A DNA stretch of 64,000 bases from JAGNEJ01 sp043757865 (GCA_043757865.1 JAYVOP010000077.1:13602-77601); one strand, 5' to 3'; numbered from the stretch's first letter, positions 52,635 to 62,946 are shown. Translations and numbers: made by a program. Notes: generated by a model not told the origin, from the sequence alone.

Positions 52635-53575
52635 TTCCCAGCCGTGGCGGCTGGCCGCCGGGCGGCGTAGATCACAAATGCCAGCCCGATGCCGATCATG
52701 AAAGTGCTGTAAAAGAACCCCCGACTCATGCCCAAAATGTTGCCGTCACCCACACGGTAGTTGTGCTCGATAAACATGCGGAAGGCCGCGTAGAACAGAA
52801 AGAACAAGCCCGTCAGCAAGCCATGAGGCGCGCGCGGAAACTTCAGCCGCACCGTCATCAGAATCACAAAGAGCACCACGCCTTCCAGCGCGGCTTCATA
52901 CAACTGCGAGGGATGACGCGAGGGCAAGAAATCATAGAGCACCTGCGCCACGTCCGGGTGTTCACGCGCGGCCTGCACGACTTCGTCCGGCGTGCTGGCA
53001 GGGTCCATGTTAGGCAATTTAGAAAGAATGAACTCATAGTCCGCGCGTCCCATGGAAGCTAATTCAGTGGGAAAACGCACCGCCAGCGGGAATCCATCCG
53101 CGCAGGGCACGCCCCACAGTTCTCCGTTCACAAAGTTAGCCAGCCGCCCGAACATCAATCCTAACGGAGCCACGCAGACCAGATTATCCCCCAGTCCCGG
53201 CCAAGATTTCCGATGCTTTACAGCGTAATACAGCGTGTAGAAGAACAAGCCTAGGATACCGCCATGGCTCGCCATGCCGCCATTTTGCAGCTTAAACAAC
53301 GTCAGCGGATGGGCAAAAAATTCATCGGTCGCATAAAAGAGCATGTAGCCCAAGCGCCCGCCTAACAGCACCCCAAAGATAGCCGCATAGGTGATGAAAT
53401 CCGCCAACTCTGGTTCCTCTAGCACGCCGATCTTTTTCCGCGCCAGATACACCAAACACCAATACCCGGACACGAAGCCCAGCACATACGCCAGCCCATA
53501 CCAATGGATTTTCAGCCAGGAGGTGAATTCAAAGAGAATGGGGTTGAGATTATGGAGGTAGTCGGCCAGGAACAT
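52631..53575 (-). CDS. lgt: Prolipoprotein diacylglyceryl transferase Lgt
   Basis: 314 residues, seven membrane helices. It transfers diacylglycerol from phosphatidylglycerol to the lipobox Cys of prelipoproteins, as in the ankyrin lipoprotein of this window. Signatures: KIHWYGLAYVLGFVSGYW near 25-42, GGMASHGGILGLFFYT near 100-115 with the essential His, FGRLANFVNGELWG near 140-153 (the family reads GRxxNFxNxExxG), and ARHPSQLYEALL-like PSRHPSQLYEAALEG near 220. An internal 50-residue insertion with Pro/Asp-rich sequence follows the first catalytic motif. Divergent from sufE, 52 bp apart. Confidence 0.95.
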   Translation of the reverse strand: MFLADYLHNLNPILFEFTSWLKIHWYGLAYVLGFVSGYWCLVYLARKKIGVLEEPELADFITYAAIFGVLLGGRLGYMLFYATDEFFAHPLTLFKLQNGGMASHGGILGLFFYTLYYAVKHRKSWPGLGDNLVCVAPLGLMFGRLANFVNGELWGVPCADGFPLAVRFPTELASMGRADYEFILSKLPNMDPASTPDEVVQAAREHPDVAQVLYDFLPSRHPSQLYEAALEGVVLFVILMTVRLKFPRAPHGLLTGLFFLFYAAFRMFIEHNYRVGDGNILGMSRGFFYSTFMIGIGLAFVIYAARRPAATAGN

Positions 53576-53626
53576 GATGCGCGGGAGGTGCCATCATTAC
53601 TCCCGCCTGCCAACTGATTCTTTCCC

Positions 53627-54037
53627 ATGACGCTGACCGCTCACGAAGCCGCCCTCACTGACCGCCTGCTCCTACTGCCAGATGCCCAGGAGCGCTTGAG
53701 CGCCATCGTGCAACGCGCGCGGCATCTGCCTGCGCTGGCTCCTGCGGACCAATGCGCGGCCAATTTGGTGGTTGGCTGCGTCTCTGCCGTGTGGCTCGTG
53801 AAACACTTCCAGGAGGGAAAATGTGCGTTTACCACGGCGGCAGATTCCCCGTTAGTGGCGGGGCTCGTCGGTTGTATAGCGGAAGTCTGCACAGGCGCTG
53901 ATCCTGCGGAGCTAGCTAATTTTCAGCCCACCATTTTCCAACGCCTAGGCCTCTGGCAGAGCCTCTCCCCCACGCGCCAACACGGTCTCACTGCCGTCAT
54001 GGACACCATCCGCACCTTTGCGCAGTCATGTCTTTAA
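53627..54037 (+). CDS. sufE: SufE-family sulfur acceptor
   Basis: 136 residues, normal length. It accepts the sulfane sulfur from the cysteine desulfurase SufS on its Cys51 and hands it to the SufBCD scaffold for Fe-S cluster assembly. Catalytic cysteine is in NLVVGCVSAVWLV, then SPLVAGLVGCIAEVCTGADP near 74-93. Its last 10 bases overlap the tatD start, so the pair is coupled. No other suf genes are nearby. Confidence 0.9.
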   Translation: MTLTAHEAALTDRLLLLPDAQERLSAIVQRARHLPALAPADQCAANLVVGCVSAVWLVKHFQEGKCAFTTAADSPLVAGLVGCIAEVCTGADPAELANFQPTIFQRLGLWQSLSPTRQHGLTAVMDTIRTFAQSCL

Positions 54038-54837
54038 CAGATGCCCATTGCCATCTCCACGTGCCGGAACTAGCCGCTATCCGCGAGACGTGGTGGCCTC
54101 TGGCAGAGCAGTTAGGCATCCGGCAATGGATGGTCAATGGCCTGCATGAAAAGGACTGGCCAGCTGTGGCCGCGTTGGCTCGGCAGCAGCCTGGGGTGAT
54201 CCCATCGTATGGCCTGCATCCTTGGTATATCGAGGAACGTAGTGCGCAGTGGGAGGAATCATTAGTGGTTCATTTAGATGCTAATCCCCACGCTGGCATC
54301 GGTGAGATCGGCCTGGATCAATGGGTGGCGGGCCATGATCTAGCAGATCAACTCCAGGTCTTCCGCCCGCAGCTAGCCCTAGCTGCCGAGCGTAATTTAT
54401 GCGCTAGCATCCACTGCGTCCAAGCCTGGGGCGCACTCTGGGCGGAACTTTCGCAGCGCGCGTTACCTGCGCGCGGCTTCCTTTTGCACGCCTACGGTGG
54501 CCCGGCGGAAATGGTGGCCGGATTCGTCCGGCTAGGGGCATACTTTTCCTTCTCGCCCTACTTCCTGCACGAACGGAAAGGCAAACAGCGGGCCGTATTT
54601 GCAGAGCTTCCGTTGGAGCGTTTACTCATCGAAACCGATGCCCCGTTCATGCTGCCGCCGCTGCCGCAGAACTGTTTCCCGGCCACCCATCCGCTCACGG
54701 GCCAGCCACTCCAGCATCCTGCTAACCTTAGCGTGGCCCTCACGGGCCTAGCCGCAGTGCGCGCCATGCCCAGCGATGCCCTAGCAGCAGTGTTGGAAGA
54801 GAACTTCGCCCGTTGGCGCTGGGGGCACTTGTTCTAG
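54028..54837 (+). CDS. TatD-family metal-dependent hydrolase
   Basis: 269 residues, TIM barrel. Metal ligands: DAHCHLH at residues 5-11, GEIGLDQ near 93-99, HCVQAWG near 130, LLHAYGG near 153 and LLIETDAPFMLPP near 198-210. TatD hydrolases are cytosolic 3'-5' DNA exonucleases or related hydrolases. It follows sufE with a 10-bp overlap and ends before a non-coding stretch of about 60 bp. Confidence 0.92.
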   Translation: MSLTDAHCHLHVPELAAIRETWWPLAEQLGIRQWMVNGLHEKDWPAVAALARQQPGVIPSYGLHPWYIEERSAQWEESLVVHLDANPHAGIGEIGLDQWVAGHDLADQLQVFRPQLALAAERNLCASIHCVQAWGALWAELSQRALPARGFLLHAYGGPAEMVAGFVRLGAYFSFSPYFLHERKGKQRAVFAELPLERLLIETDAPFMLPPLPQNCFPATHPLTGQPLQHPANLSVALTGLAAVRAMPSDALAAVLEENFARWRWGHLF

Positions 54838-54897
54838 CCACAGGTTAGGAGCCCGGCTCCATTTCGCATCCCCCGGCAAGTTGCGGATCACTGGGGA

Positions 54898-55315
54898 TCA
54901 AGGATGCAGCACCACGGGATCGCTAGGCCGATAGAAGGCATGGAAATGGGCCACATTTAAAGTGTAAAGCCGTCCGGCCTTGGCTTTGCGAGTCGCTACG
55001 AGGTGTAAATAATCAAAGATGGCGCCACCCCGCACTCCGCGTAATTCGGCCTCCGGCATGGCGCGCAGCATTTTAGTGGGAGTTAGCGAGGGGGTGGTGA
55101 GCGGGGAATGAATGGTCTTCTAGCAACTCGGCAGTTACTCTGGAACTGAGGAGGTAGTTGTGTTTACCGCCAGTTAGGGTGCTAAAAGTCTCGCAGATGC
55201 CGTGGCCATACATCCCTAATGCTCCTGTTACCACCAAGGCACGCGAAGCCACATGAAAGGGTTTACTTTCAACGATGGCCGCAATCAGTACTGAGGTGTC
55301 GATGACGTCCATCAT
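54898..55315 (-). pseudogene. VapC-type PIN-domain toxin, frameshifted
   Basis: The N-terminal part from ATG 55313-55315 reads MMDVIDTSVLIAAIVESKPF, with the PIN-domain Asp in DTSVLIAA, and runs to SH followed by stop near 55073. The rest continues in another frame, LTPTKMLRAMPEAELRGVRG, then IFDYLHLVATRKAKA and the end VLHP at 54898-54900 stop. Together they would make about 138 residues, the usual VapC size. One indel around 55080-55115 breaks it. PIN domains are RNases. The start overlaps the antitoxin stop as ATGA. Confidence 0.8.
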
Positions 55316-55583
55316 TTGCCGTATAGTGCCTCCAGTCGTTCAGTTGATCCTCGCGCATTTCTCGCACGGCCTTGGCTGCATCAAAGCCCACCCATCCCGT
55401 CACGACAGGGAGCCCATCGCGTTTCCGCCGGATCCTGGTCGGCAAGGCGTCCTGCTCTAGCTCAATCCGATTCCCCACTATGGTGACCTTCAGGCGCGCG
55501 CCTGCGCGCAGATGCAGTTAATCTTGCATCGTCTTGGGTAAGACAAGGCGGCCTGCTTTATCAATCGTAATGGGAGTGCTCAT
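55312..55583 (-). pseudogene. VapB-type (AbrB fold) antitoxin, nonsense and frameshift mutated
   Basis: From ATG 55583 the frame reads MSTPITIDKAGRLVLPKTMQ, the DNA-binding AbrB/SpoVT swapped-hairpin start, then hits a TAA at 55518-55520 (codon 22). Beyond it the frame resumes with LHLRAGARLKVTIVGNRIELE. Near the 3' end a missing base changes frame; the intact ending would be ERLEALYGK then stop at 55312-55314, overlapping the toxin start. So it carries two lesions and is followed by the frameshifted toxin. Confidence 0.8.
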
Positions 55584-55740
55584 GGTCGCAAAAATGGCAT
55601 TGCGAATGGTAGTTGTAATCCATTTGAGTTGGTAAAAAAAGCCAAGGGCACATCCCGTGCCTCCGCAACTTTCCTGCGAATTAACGTGCGTAAATCCGGC
55701 AAAATTGGTATCCCCGTGACCAATCTATTTCTAATCCCCT

Positions 55741-58700
55741 ATGAAACTACGCCTCCTCACCTTTTGTTCGCTCTTGCTGATGCCCCTAGCGCATGCGGGC
55801 AATAGCATTTATAACGCCGCTGTCCTAGCCGATGGGCCACTTACGTTCTGGACGTTTGATGAAGCCGTCGGAGCTACCGTGGCCAATGACATCGCCACGG
55901 CCGCAGGCGCTCCGCAGCAAGGGGCGCAGAATGGGACGTTTGAAAATTGCACGTTAGGGGTGGCGTCCGGGGCGCTCAATCTAGGCACGTGTATGCAGTT
56001 AAATGGCACCAGCTCACGGGCGCGCTTTCCGTATGTTTCCTTCTTCGATCTAGCTACTGGGGACTTCACAGTGGAACTGTGGTATAAGACCACGGTCACG
56101 ACGCGCGGGGACATGTTTAACTTTAAAAACACCATCGACTTCGGCATTTTCTCCAACAACGGCGTGGCCGGGCAACTGAGCGGCTATCATAATGTCCTCT
56201 TGCCGACTTCCACCGCCACGCCGATCAACACGTGGTATCACATGGCCTATGTGCGGACTGGGGGAAATATTAATCTCTATGTAAATGGGGTCTTCGTGGC
56301 CACGCAGGCAGATGCCGCGTCCATGTCCGCAACGGTGGAGATCACCGTGGGGGATAACAAAGGCAGCTCTTGGTTCACGGGCCTCATTGATGAAGTGGCG
56401 TATTACCCCTCCGCAGTCAGTGCCGCCCGCCTCGCGGCCCACTATGCGGCGGCCTCACAAACCAGCGCCAATGCTCCGCTTGTGACCACCACGGCGGCCA
56501 CCGCCATCACCAGCACCACGGCTACGATCAATGGCGGCTTCTCCCAAGTGGGCACGCCCACGCCCACCGTCACCATGTATTGGGGGCCGACGAATGGCGG
56601 CACGGTGGCTGGGAGCTGGGCGAATAATGTCCCGTTAGGCCCGCGCTCTGCTGCCTTCTCCACGAACCTTACCGGCCTCTCCGCCGCCACTACCTATTAT
56701 GTCATTTCCTATGCCACGAATGGCACCGACGTAAGCTGGGGATTGCCCGCCGTGGCCTTCACCACCGCCAACGGTCCGCCGAGCATCAGCAATGGCACGG
56801 TGACGAACTTGCTGGCCACCTCCGCCACCTTAGCCGCCAACGTGACTAACACCGGAGGAGCCGTGCCTAACGTGACCATTTACTTTGGCACCACCGATGG
56901 CGGAACCACGGTGGGGAGTTGGGCCAGAAACGTCAGCCTGGGCGCGCTCAGTGGCCTGGGATCAGCTTCCGTCAATGCCTTGACGATGGGAGCCACCTAC
57001 TTCTTCCGCGCCTTGGCGACCAATGGAGCTGGCAGTACCTGGGCCGCAGCGTCCGGCACCTTCACCACGCCCGTGGCCACGCTGCCCAGCGTCATTAACA
57101 CTGCGGCTACCGACATCAACGGCTCCTCCGCCACCCTGCGGGGCACCGTGACCGCCATCGGCAATGATCCTCCCATCGTAAAAATTTATTACGGCCTAAC
57201 CGACGGCGGAACCACCGCAGGAAGTTGGACTAGCAACGTCAGCTTGCCTGCACAGCCAGCGGATTTTGCCAAGGCCATCGGCGGCCTAATGGGCAGTACC
57301 ACTTACTTTTACCGCGCATGGGTGCAGAATGTTGCAGGCACGGCGTGGGCTCCTAGCAGCAGTTCCTTTACCACCACGGCGGGCCGCCCACCCGCTACGT
57401 TAGTCATCAATGAGATCCACTATCATCCCGTGGAAAATGATGCATTCAACGCGGATCGCACGCCCGTGCTGGACCTCAGTAGCGATCTCCATGAGTTCGT
57501 GGAAATCTACAATGCCACCGCCTCCCCGATCACATTGACAGGTTATAAACTCAGCGGTGGCATTGATTACACCTTCCCCACAGGCACGATGATCCCAGCC
57601 AGCGGTTACAAGGTCATTGCCAAAAATCCTGCGCGCATGGCCATCGTTTATCCTAGCGTGACTGGCGTGCTGGGCCCCTACACAGGCACCTTGAGCAACA
57701 GCGGGGACACCGTGGATCTGGAAGACGCGGCGGGAAATTTTGTCGATCAAGTCACCTACTCCGCCGAGTTCCCCTGGCCCACCAGCGCCAATGCGCTAGG
57801 CGCAGCGGATGATTTCACCTTATTAGACTCCAGCACTTATCAATACAAAGGTCGTTCGTTGGAGCGCCTCAGCGTGGCCGGTGATCCGAGCGATCCTGCT
57901 AACTGGCGGGCCTCGCCCGTGGGCGCTGCGCCCACGCCAGGCGCGGCCAATGCCGCCACCCTAGTCGTGCCGCCGCCTGTCCCGGTGGGCTTTGCCGTGG
58001 CTCAGGTGAGCGATGAAGCTCCCACCATCCGAGCTGGCAATGCGGTCCGCGTTACCTTCACGCTCACCAGCACGGCGGGGCTCTTCAATCCGCAGGTGGA
58101 GTATTTTGTCGATAACGTCAATTCGTTCAGCGAGGTCCATAATTCGCTAGTTCTAACAAGTATTGGCAATAGCCAGTTTACTGCTACATTACCTGGGCAG
58201 GTGGATCGTAGCGTGGTGCGGTATCGTTTGATGGGGAACTTGGGGGCGGGCTTGGTGCAGATCGCGCCTCGTCTGGATGATGCGCTCATTGTGCCCGTGA
58301 GTTTCACTGGGCGGGAGGCGTGGTGCTCCTATTTCGTGACTCCAGTGCGCACATCTGTGAACCCCATTTACGATCTTTTCGTCTCCACAGATGGCACCGC
58401 CACCAACCCTGGAGCGGCTTTCAACGGCCTCAATGGCCAACAAACCATGGGCTACAACGTCCTGGGCAATCCCAAGCGTGCCACCACCACGGACACCACT
58501 GGCGTGCCACGGGACTTGCCCTACGTCTCCACCAGCAGTCCGCTGTGGAATGGCTCCGTGCCCGCCATCTTCATTGAAAATGGTAACGTGCGGGACGTGC
58601 ATTGGCGTCTCCATGGGAGCCGCTATAACCGCAGCCCCACCCGCCCTACTTTTAAATTACGGTTCTCCGACACCCAACGCTATCAAGACGCAGATAGCGA

Positions 58701-61700
58701 GTTCATCACGGACAAACAAGACTACTTCAGCGTCATGCATGGACTGTATGAGAATGCTAACTTACCCATCTCCCACGTGCGTTGGATCGACTTCTATCAA
58801 AACACCGACGCCAAGGTGACCAAGCTAGAACAAGGGGAATACAATGGCGATCTGCTCAGTAAATTCCATGACCGCCAAGCCGCGCTGAATCCCGGCACGC
58901 CTAAGGAAGCCAGCGGAGAGTTCTTCAAGGACGTGGGCATCATCGCCTCGTTAGGCGTGGAAGGCCCCTATGCCACGGGCGATGGGCGTCTCTTAGTGGG
59001 CAGTGGATTGTGGAATACGCCGCAACTCTATGAATGGACTTACCTGCAACAAAACCATGGCTGGAAAGGCCCTGGAGCCATCAAGACGTTCTTTGAAAGC
59101 ATGTGGGCGGCCCGGGGCGATACTGTGGCGGTTCCCGCTCCTAACGTGACTGCGCTGCGCACCTACTTTGACAGTGTGATGGATGTGGACACGGAACTGA
59201 CTTCCATGGCCATTCTCAACTGGGGGTGCCCGTGGGATGACACTAGCCAGAACCATTTCTTCTGGCAACGAGCCAATGGTAAATGGGCGCATTTCCCCTG
59301 GGACTTCGATGGCTTCTTCGGCAATGGCGATACCACGGGCACGAACTCCTGGATCTACCTCGGGGAGAACAGCACCCCCACGCCTGCTACCAATGTTTAT
59401 GGCACCATCCTTGGCAATAACTCGCGCGGGCCAAACTATTTTAAAGATAGTTTCCTCAAGGCCTATCGCACAGAATACAATAACCGTCTGTGGATTCTAA
59501 ATAACACTTATCTGCATCCTGACACGTTGAAGACCATCTTCTTTACTACCGCAGCAGCCACCCAGCAGAGTTACTATAGCTACATCAACAGCGTGAAGGC
59601 TACCTTCTGTGACGCGCGCTTTACCAGTGTGAACGTGCAGTTAGGGCACGCCGCAGATGGCAGTGATTTCCTCCGTCCCACGCGGCCTACGAACAGCGCC
59701 CCACTTAGTGCGGCCACGGCCCTCCCGCCGGCTGCTTTGACGGCCACCGCCTACACCCACAGCAGTGGGAGCACTGCCGGACTCAATGGCCACGCCAAAT
59801 CCAAGTGGGAAATCCGCAATAGCACCGGCACCTACCTGGAGCCCGCTGCGGTGATCACGAGCACCACGAGTCTCGTTTCTTTACCCATTCCGTTTGATAA
59901 ACTTACCTTCGGGCAAACCTACTTTTGGCGCGTGACTTACTATGATGGCAATGCCCATCCGTCCATCGTATCGCTGGAGACTTCCTTTGTGTATGGTCCG
60001 CAGAGCACCACGCAGACGATCATCAATTTCTCTGACATCTGGAGTTACAATCTGTCAATTACGCCCACGAATACTGATCTCAGTTGGAGCACCGTGGCAG
60101 ATCCTTCGCCCGCGTGGCCGCTGTCTGGCGCTGGCACCTTGGCGTTCGAATCCCAGGCCTCCATCCCAGAAACCATCCGCACGGTGCTCCCAGATCCCCG
60201 CCTCCAGACCTTCAACGGACGGGCTTATTATTTCCGCAAGCATTTCAACTTCCCTGCCAATCCCATGACCTCCACCATCCGCATCCGCCACGTGGTTGAT
60301 GACTCATGTGCGATCTATATCAATGGGCAGCGTGTCCATCGCTATTATTTAACGGATCCTGTGGCCCCAGCCACGGGCTATGATTATAAGCTATTTTCGG
60401 CGGCTTCCTCCAGCACCACCGAGGCCATCTATGCCTATGCGGATGTGGCCCCGGCCAACTCTACGGCTACCAACTGGGTCTATCTGGACCCGCGGCCCTA
60501 CATGGTGGCGGGAGATAACGTCATTGCCGTGGAGGTGCACCAGACCGCCACGAATAGCTCGGACATCGTCTTCGGCTTGGAAATGACCGCTGTCCTCCCC
60601 GGCGTCGCTGGCGATGTGGTCATTAACGAAATCCTGGCAGACAATGCCAGCGCAGTGCTCAACGGTACGGGATACCCGGACTACATTGAGCTGAAAAATA
60701 ACACCGCCGCCGCCATCAGCCTCGCAGGCAACGGCCTCACGGACGACATCCTGATCCCCACGCGCTATGTTTTCCCCGCAGGCACCAGCATCCCTGCCAA
60801 TGGCTACCTCACCGTCTGGTGTGACACGGATACGGCTGCGCCCGGCCTGCATACAGGCTTCGGGCTCTCGTCCAATGGTCAACGTGTGGTGCTGACAAAT
60901 GGTAGCGCCTTACGAGACTTTGTTTCCTTCGGGCCTCAGGCGCGCAACTTATCCATCGGCCGCATCCCTAACGGCACGGGAAGCTTCACCCTCACCACCC
61001 CCACCGCCAATGCTACCAACACCGCCGTGGCCACGCTAGGTGCAGTGGCTAATTTGAAGATCAACGAGTGGATGGCCAGCCCTGCGCATGGCGATGATTG
61101 GTTCGAGATCTACAACCCGGATGCTAATCCCATAGCCCTCGGCGGTCTGTATCTCAGCGATACGCCGGGCACGCCGCTCATCACCCAGATTCCTAGCCTT
61201 TCCTATATTGCAGGCAAAGGCTTTGCGGACTTTGCCGCTAATGGCACTAATGAGGGCGACAATAAATGTAACTTTAAACTCTCCGGCAGTGGCGAGCGCA
61301 TCGTGCTCACCAGCACCACCGGAGGTAGCACGCTGAACCTCATCAACTTCGGAGCGCAAGTCACCAATGTTTCCCAGGGTCGCTTCCCAGATGGGGGCGG
61401 CACCATCGTCAGCTTTCCCCAGACAGATTCCAAAGGGGATAGCAACTGGCTGCGGCAGCCTGCCATCAGCATCAACGAAGCGCTCACGAACTCCGTGGCT
61501 CCGTTGCAAGACTACATTGAACTGCGCAATCGCACTGGCACCGCTGTCGATGCTAGCGGTTGGTGGCTCAGTGATGACCGGGGCGTGCATCAAAAGTATT
61601 CCCTGCCTGCTGGCAGTGTCGTTCCTGCTAACGGCTATCTGACGTTTTACGAAAGTGCCTTTAACACTGGAATCAATGCCTTCTCCCTCAGCTCCACCGG

Positions 61701-62793
61701 GGATGAAATAATCCTTTCCGCCACCAGTGGGGGTGCGGAGACGGGGTATCGGGATCAAGTCAGCTTTGGAGCCGCAGCGGATAACTTCTCGTTCGGCAGC
61801 GTGGCCACCAGTGGCGAGCCCGAATTCTGGGCGCAGACGGTTCGCACGCCCAATGCTGCTAACGCGGCTCCTAAGATCCAGCAGGTGCTCATCAATGAGA
61901 TCGACTATCATCCGTTGGATCTCGCAGGTGCCGTCGATAATGCGCGGGATGAGTTCATCGAACTCCACAATGCAGGCGCCACTGCGGTCAACATTTCCGG
62001 CTGGAAATTGAAGTCCGGCGTGGACTTCCTCTTCGCCAGCGGCACCACGCTGGCAGCGGACTCTTACATGCTCGTGGTCGGCTTCAATCCTGTGACCGAT
62101 TCAACAAGTCTAGCTGCCTTTAAAACCGCCCTCAACGTGCCCGCTGGCACCGTCATCTACGGGCCGTTTACCCCAGTGCTCAGCAATGGAGAGGCCAGTG
62201 TGGAGCTAGCCTTCCCTGGCGCGGCGGTGTTAGGCGTGATCCCCTTTATCCTCCAAGATAAAGTGAAATACTCTGATGTGAACCCCTGGACTAGCGTCCC
62301 TGATGGCACGGGCAGCAGTCTGCAACGCGTCTCCCGCAGCATCATCGGTAATGATCCCTCGAACTGGATCGGAGCCACGCCCACGCCGGGGGCGGTGAAT
62401 GCCACGGAAGCTCCGTTGGATACGGATGGCGATGGCATCCCCAACGCCTGGGAAATCGCCAATGGCCTGGACCCCGCTAACGCCGCAGATGCCTTGCTAG
62501 ACAGCGATGGCGATGGCCAAACGAACGTGAACGAATACCTCGCGCAAACGAATCCCCGCAGCGCTACGGATGTGCTCCGCGCCAGCTTTACCGTCGGTGC
62601 CACGAGCAACATCATCACCTTTACCGCCAAGGCTAACGTCACCTATAGCATCCTCGTGAGCACGGATTTAAACGCCGCCACGTGGGCCAAGCTAGCCGAT
62701 GTCCCTGCGGGCAACGAACGCTCGATTAGCATCACCGATCCGGGATCACAGCAACGTCGTTTTTATAAACTGCTCACGCCCGCCCAGCCGTAG
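55741..62793 (+). CDS. Giant exported LamG/FN3-like/lamin-tail/CotH protein
   Basis: 2350 residues. Sec signal (MKLRLLTFCSLLLMPLAHAG). LamG-like domain at about 33-235. Three similar FN3-like units at about 245-545, each with a YxGxTDGGT-GSW-NVxLG signature. Lamin-tail domain (LTD) 1 at about 553-690. CotH kinase-like region at about 950-1275 (DVHWRLHGSRYNRSP, LNWGCPWDDTSQNHFFWQ and KWAHFPWDFDGFFG). A galactose-binding-like beta sandwich at about 1427-1620. Further LTDs start near 1626, 1772, 1910 and 2050. It closes with a TSP3 calcium region (about 2225, DTDGDGIPNAWEIANGLDP) and a beta tail. A known verrucomicrobial and planctomycete architecture; activity unproven, probably surface attachment or protein/glycan modification. 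Confidence 0.9.
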   Translation: MKLRLLTFCSLLLMPLAHAGNSIYNAAVLADGPLTFWTFDEAVGATVANDIATAAGAPQQGAQNGTFENCTLGVASGALNLGTCMQLNGTSSRARFPYVSFFDLATGDFTVELWYKTTVTTRGDMFNFKNTIDFGIFSNNGVAGQLSGYHNVLLPTSTATPINTWYHMAYVRTGGNINLYVNGVFVATQADAASMSATVEITVGDNKGSSWFTGLIDEVAYYPSAVSAARLAAHYAAASQTSANAPLVTTTAATAITSTTATINGGFSQVGTPTPTVTMYWGPTNGGTVAGSWANNVPLGPRSAAFSTNLTGLSAATTYYVISYATNGTDVSWGLPAVAFTTANGPPSISNGTVTNLLATSATLAANVTNTGGAVPNVTIYFGTTDGGTTVGSWARNVSLGALSGLGSASVNALTMGATYFFRALATNGAGSTWAAASGTFTTPVATLPSVINTAATDINGSSATLRGTVTAIGNDPPIVKIYYGLTDGGTTAGSWTSNVSLPAQPADFAKAIGGLMGSTTYFYRAWVQNVAGTAWAPSSSSFTTTAGRPPATLVINEIHYHPVENDAFNADRTPVLDLSSDLHEFVEIYNATASPITLTGYKLSGGIDYTFPTGTMIPASGYKVIAKNPARMAIVYPSVTGVLGPYTGTLSNSGDTVDLEDAAGNFVDQVTYSAEFPWPTSANALGAADDFTLLDSSTYQYKGRSLERLSVAGDPSDPANWRASPVGAAPTPGAANAATLVVPPPVPVGFAVAQVSDEAPTIRAGNAVRVTFTLTSTAGLFNPQVEYFVDNVNSFSEVHNSLVLTSIGNSQFTATLPGQVDRSVVRYRLMGNLGAGLVQIAPRLDDALIVPVSFTGREAWCSYFVTPVRTSVNPIYDLFVSTDGTATNPGAAFNGLNGQQTMGYNVLGNPKRATTTDTTGVPRDLPYVSTSSPLWNGSVPAIFIENGNVRDVHWRLHGSRYNRSPTRPTFKLRFSDTQRYQDADSEFITDKQDYFSVMHGLYENANLPISHVRWIDFYQNTDAKVTKLEQGEYNGDLLSKFHDRQAALNPGTPKEASGEFFKDVGIIASLGVEGPYATGDGRLLVGSGLWNTPQLYEWTYLQQNHGWKGPGAIKTFFESMWAARGDTVAVPAPNVTALRTYFDSVMDVDTELTSMAILNWGCPWDDTSQNHFFWQRANGKWAHFPWDFDGFFGNGDTTGTNSWIYLGENSTPTPATNVYGTILGNNSRGPNYFKDSFLKAYRTEYNNRLWILNNTYLHPDTLKTIFFTTAAATQQSYYSYINSVKATFCDARFTSVNVQLGHAADGSDFLRPTRPTNSAPLSAATALPPAALTATAYTHSSGSTAGLNGHAKSKWEIRNSTGTYLEPAAVITSTTSLVSLPIPFDKLTFGQTYFWRVTYYDGNAHPSIVSLETSFVYGPQSTTQTIINFSDIWSYNLSITPTNTDLSWSTVADPSPAWPLSGAGTLAFESQASIPETIRTVLPDPRLQTFNGRAYYFRKHFNFPANPMTSTIRIRHVVDDSCAIYINGQRVHRYYLTDPVAPATGYDYKLFSAASSSTTEAIYAYADVAPANSTATNWVYLDPRPYMVAGDNVIAVEVHQTATNSSDIVFGLEMTAVLPGVAGDVVINEILADNASAVLNGTGYPDYIELKNNTAAAISLAGNGLTDDILIPTRYVFPAGTSIPANGYLTVWCDTDTAAPGLHTGFGLSSNGQRVVLTNGSALRDFVSFGPQARNLSIGRIPNGTGSFTLTTPTANATNTAVATLGAVANLKINEWMASPAHGDDWFEIYNPDANPIALGGLYLSDTPGTPLITQIPSLSYIAGKGFADFAANGTNEGDNKCNFKLSGSGERIVLTSTTGGSTLNLINFGAQVTNVSQGRFPDGGGTIVSFPQTDSKGDSNWLRQPAISINEALTNSVAPLQDYIELRNRTGTAVDASGWWLSDDRGVHQKYSLPAGSVVPANGYLTFYESAFNTGINAFSLSSTGDEIILSATSGGAETGYRDQVSFGAAADNFSFGSVATSGEPEFWAQTVRTPNAANAAPKIQQVLINEIDYHPLDLAGAVDNARDEFIELHNAGATAVNISGWKLKSGVDFLFASGTTLAADSYMLVVGFNPVTDSTSLAAFKTALNVPAGTVIYGPFTPVLSNGEASVELAFPGAAVLGVIPFILQDKVKYSDVNPWTSVPDGTGSSLQRVSRSIIGNDPSNWIGATPTPGAVNATEAPLDTDGDGIPNAWEIANGLDPANAADALLDSDGDGQTNVNEYLAQTNPRSATDVLRASFTVGATSNIITFTAKANVTYSILVSTDLNAATWAKLADVPAGNERSISITDPGSQQRRFYKLLTPAQP

Positions 62794-62946
62794 CTAGCGC
62801 TGCTCCAAGCACGCAGCCCAATCCCCCAAACCCACCTGCAAGACCACCCCAGCCACCAGCAACACGCCAGCATAACCGATCAACAAAGGGAAGCGTAAGC
62901 GGATAAACAACGCGGCATGAGGCCACCAGCATAGTAATTTAGACAT
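62794..62946 (-). CDS. Possible small membrane protein
   Basis: About 50 residues from ATG 62946 (longer alternative to 62997): SKLLCWWPHAALFIRLRFP followed by a hydrophobic helix YAGVLLVAGVVLQVGL. One membrane segment. No neighbour or family supports it; it starts right against the stop of the giant gene, and it might be chance. Confidence 0.3.
   Translation of the reverse strand: MSKLLCWWPHAALFIRLRFPLLIGYAGVLLVAGVVLQVGLGDWAACLEQR

Noticed and set aside
52502..53062. A plus-strand frame of 186 codons opposite lgt
   Set aside because: No recognisable domain and covered by the convincing lgt gene.
54838..54897. GGAGCCCGGCTCC palindrome after tatD as a terminator
   Set aside because: Loop too small and no T-run.
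61036..61968. A 310-codon minus-strand frame inside the giant protein gene
   Set aside because: The plus-strand LTD domains are clear; the antisense frame is an effect of composition.
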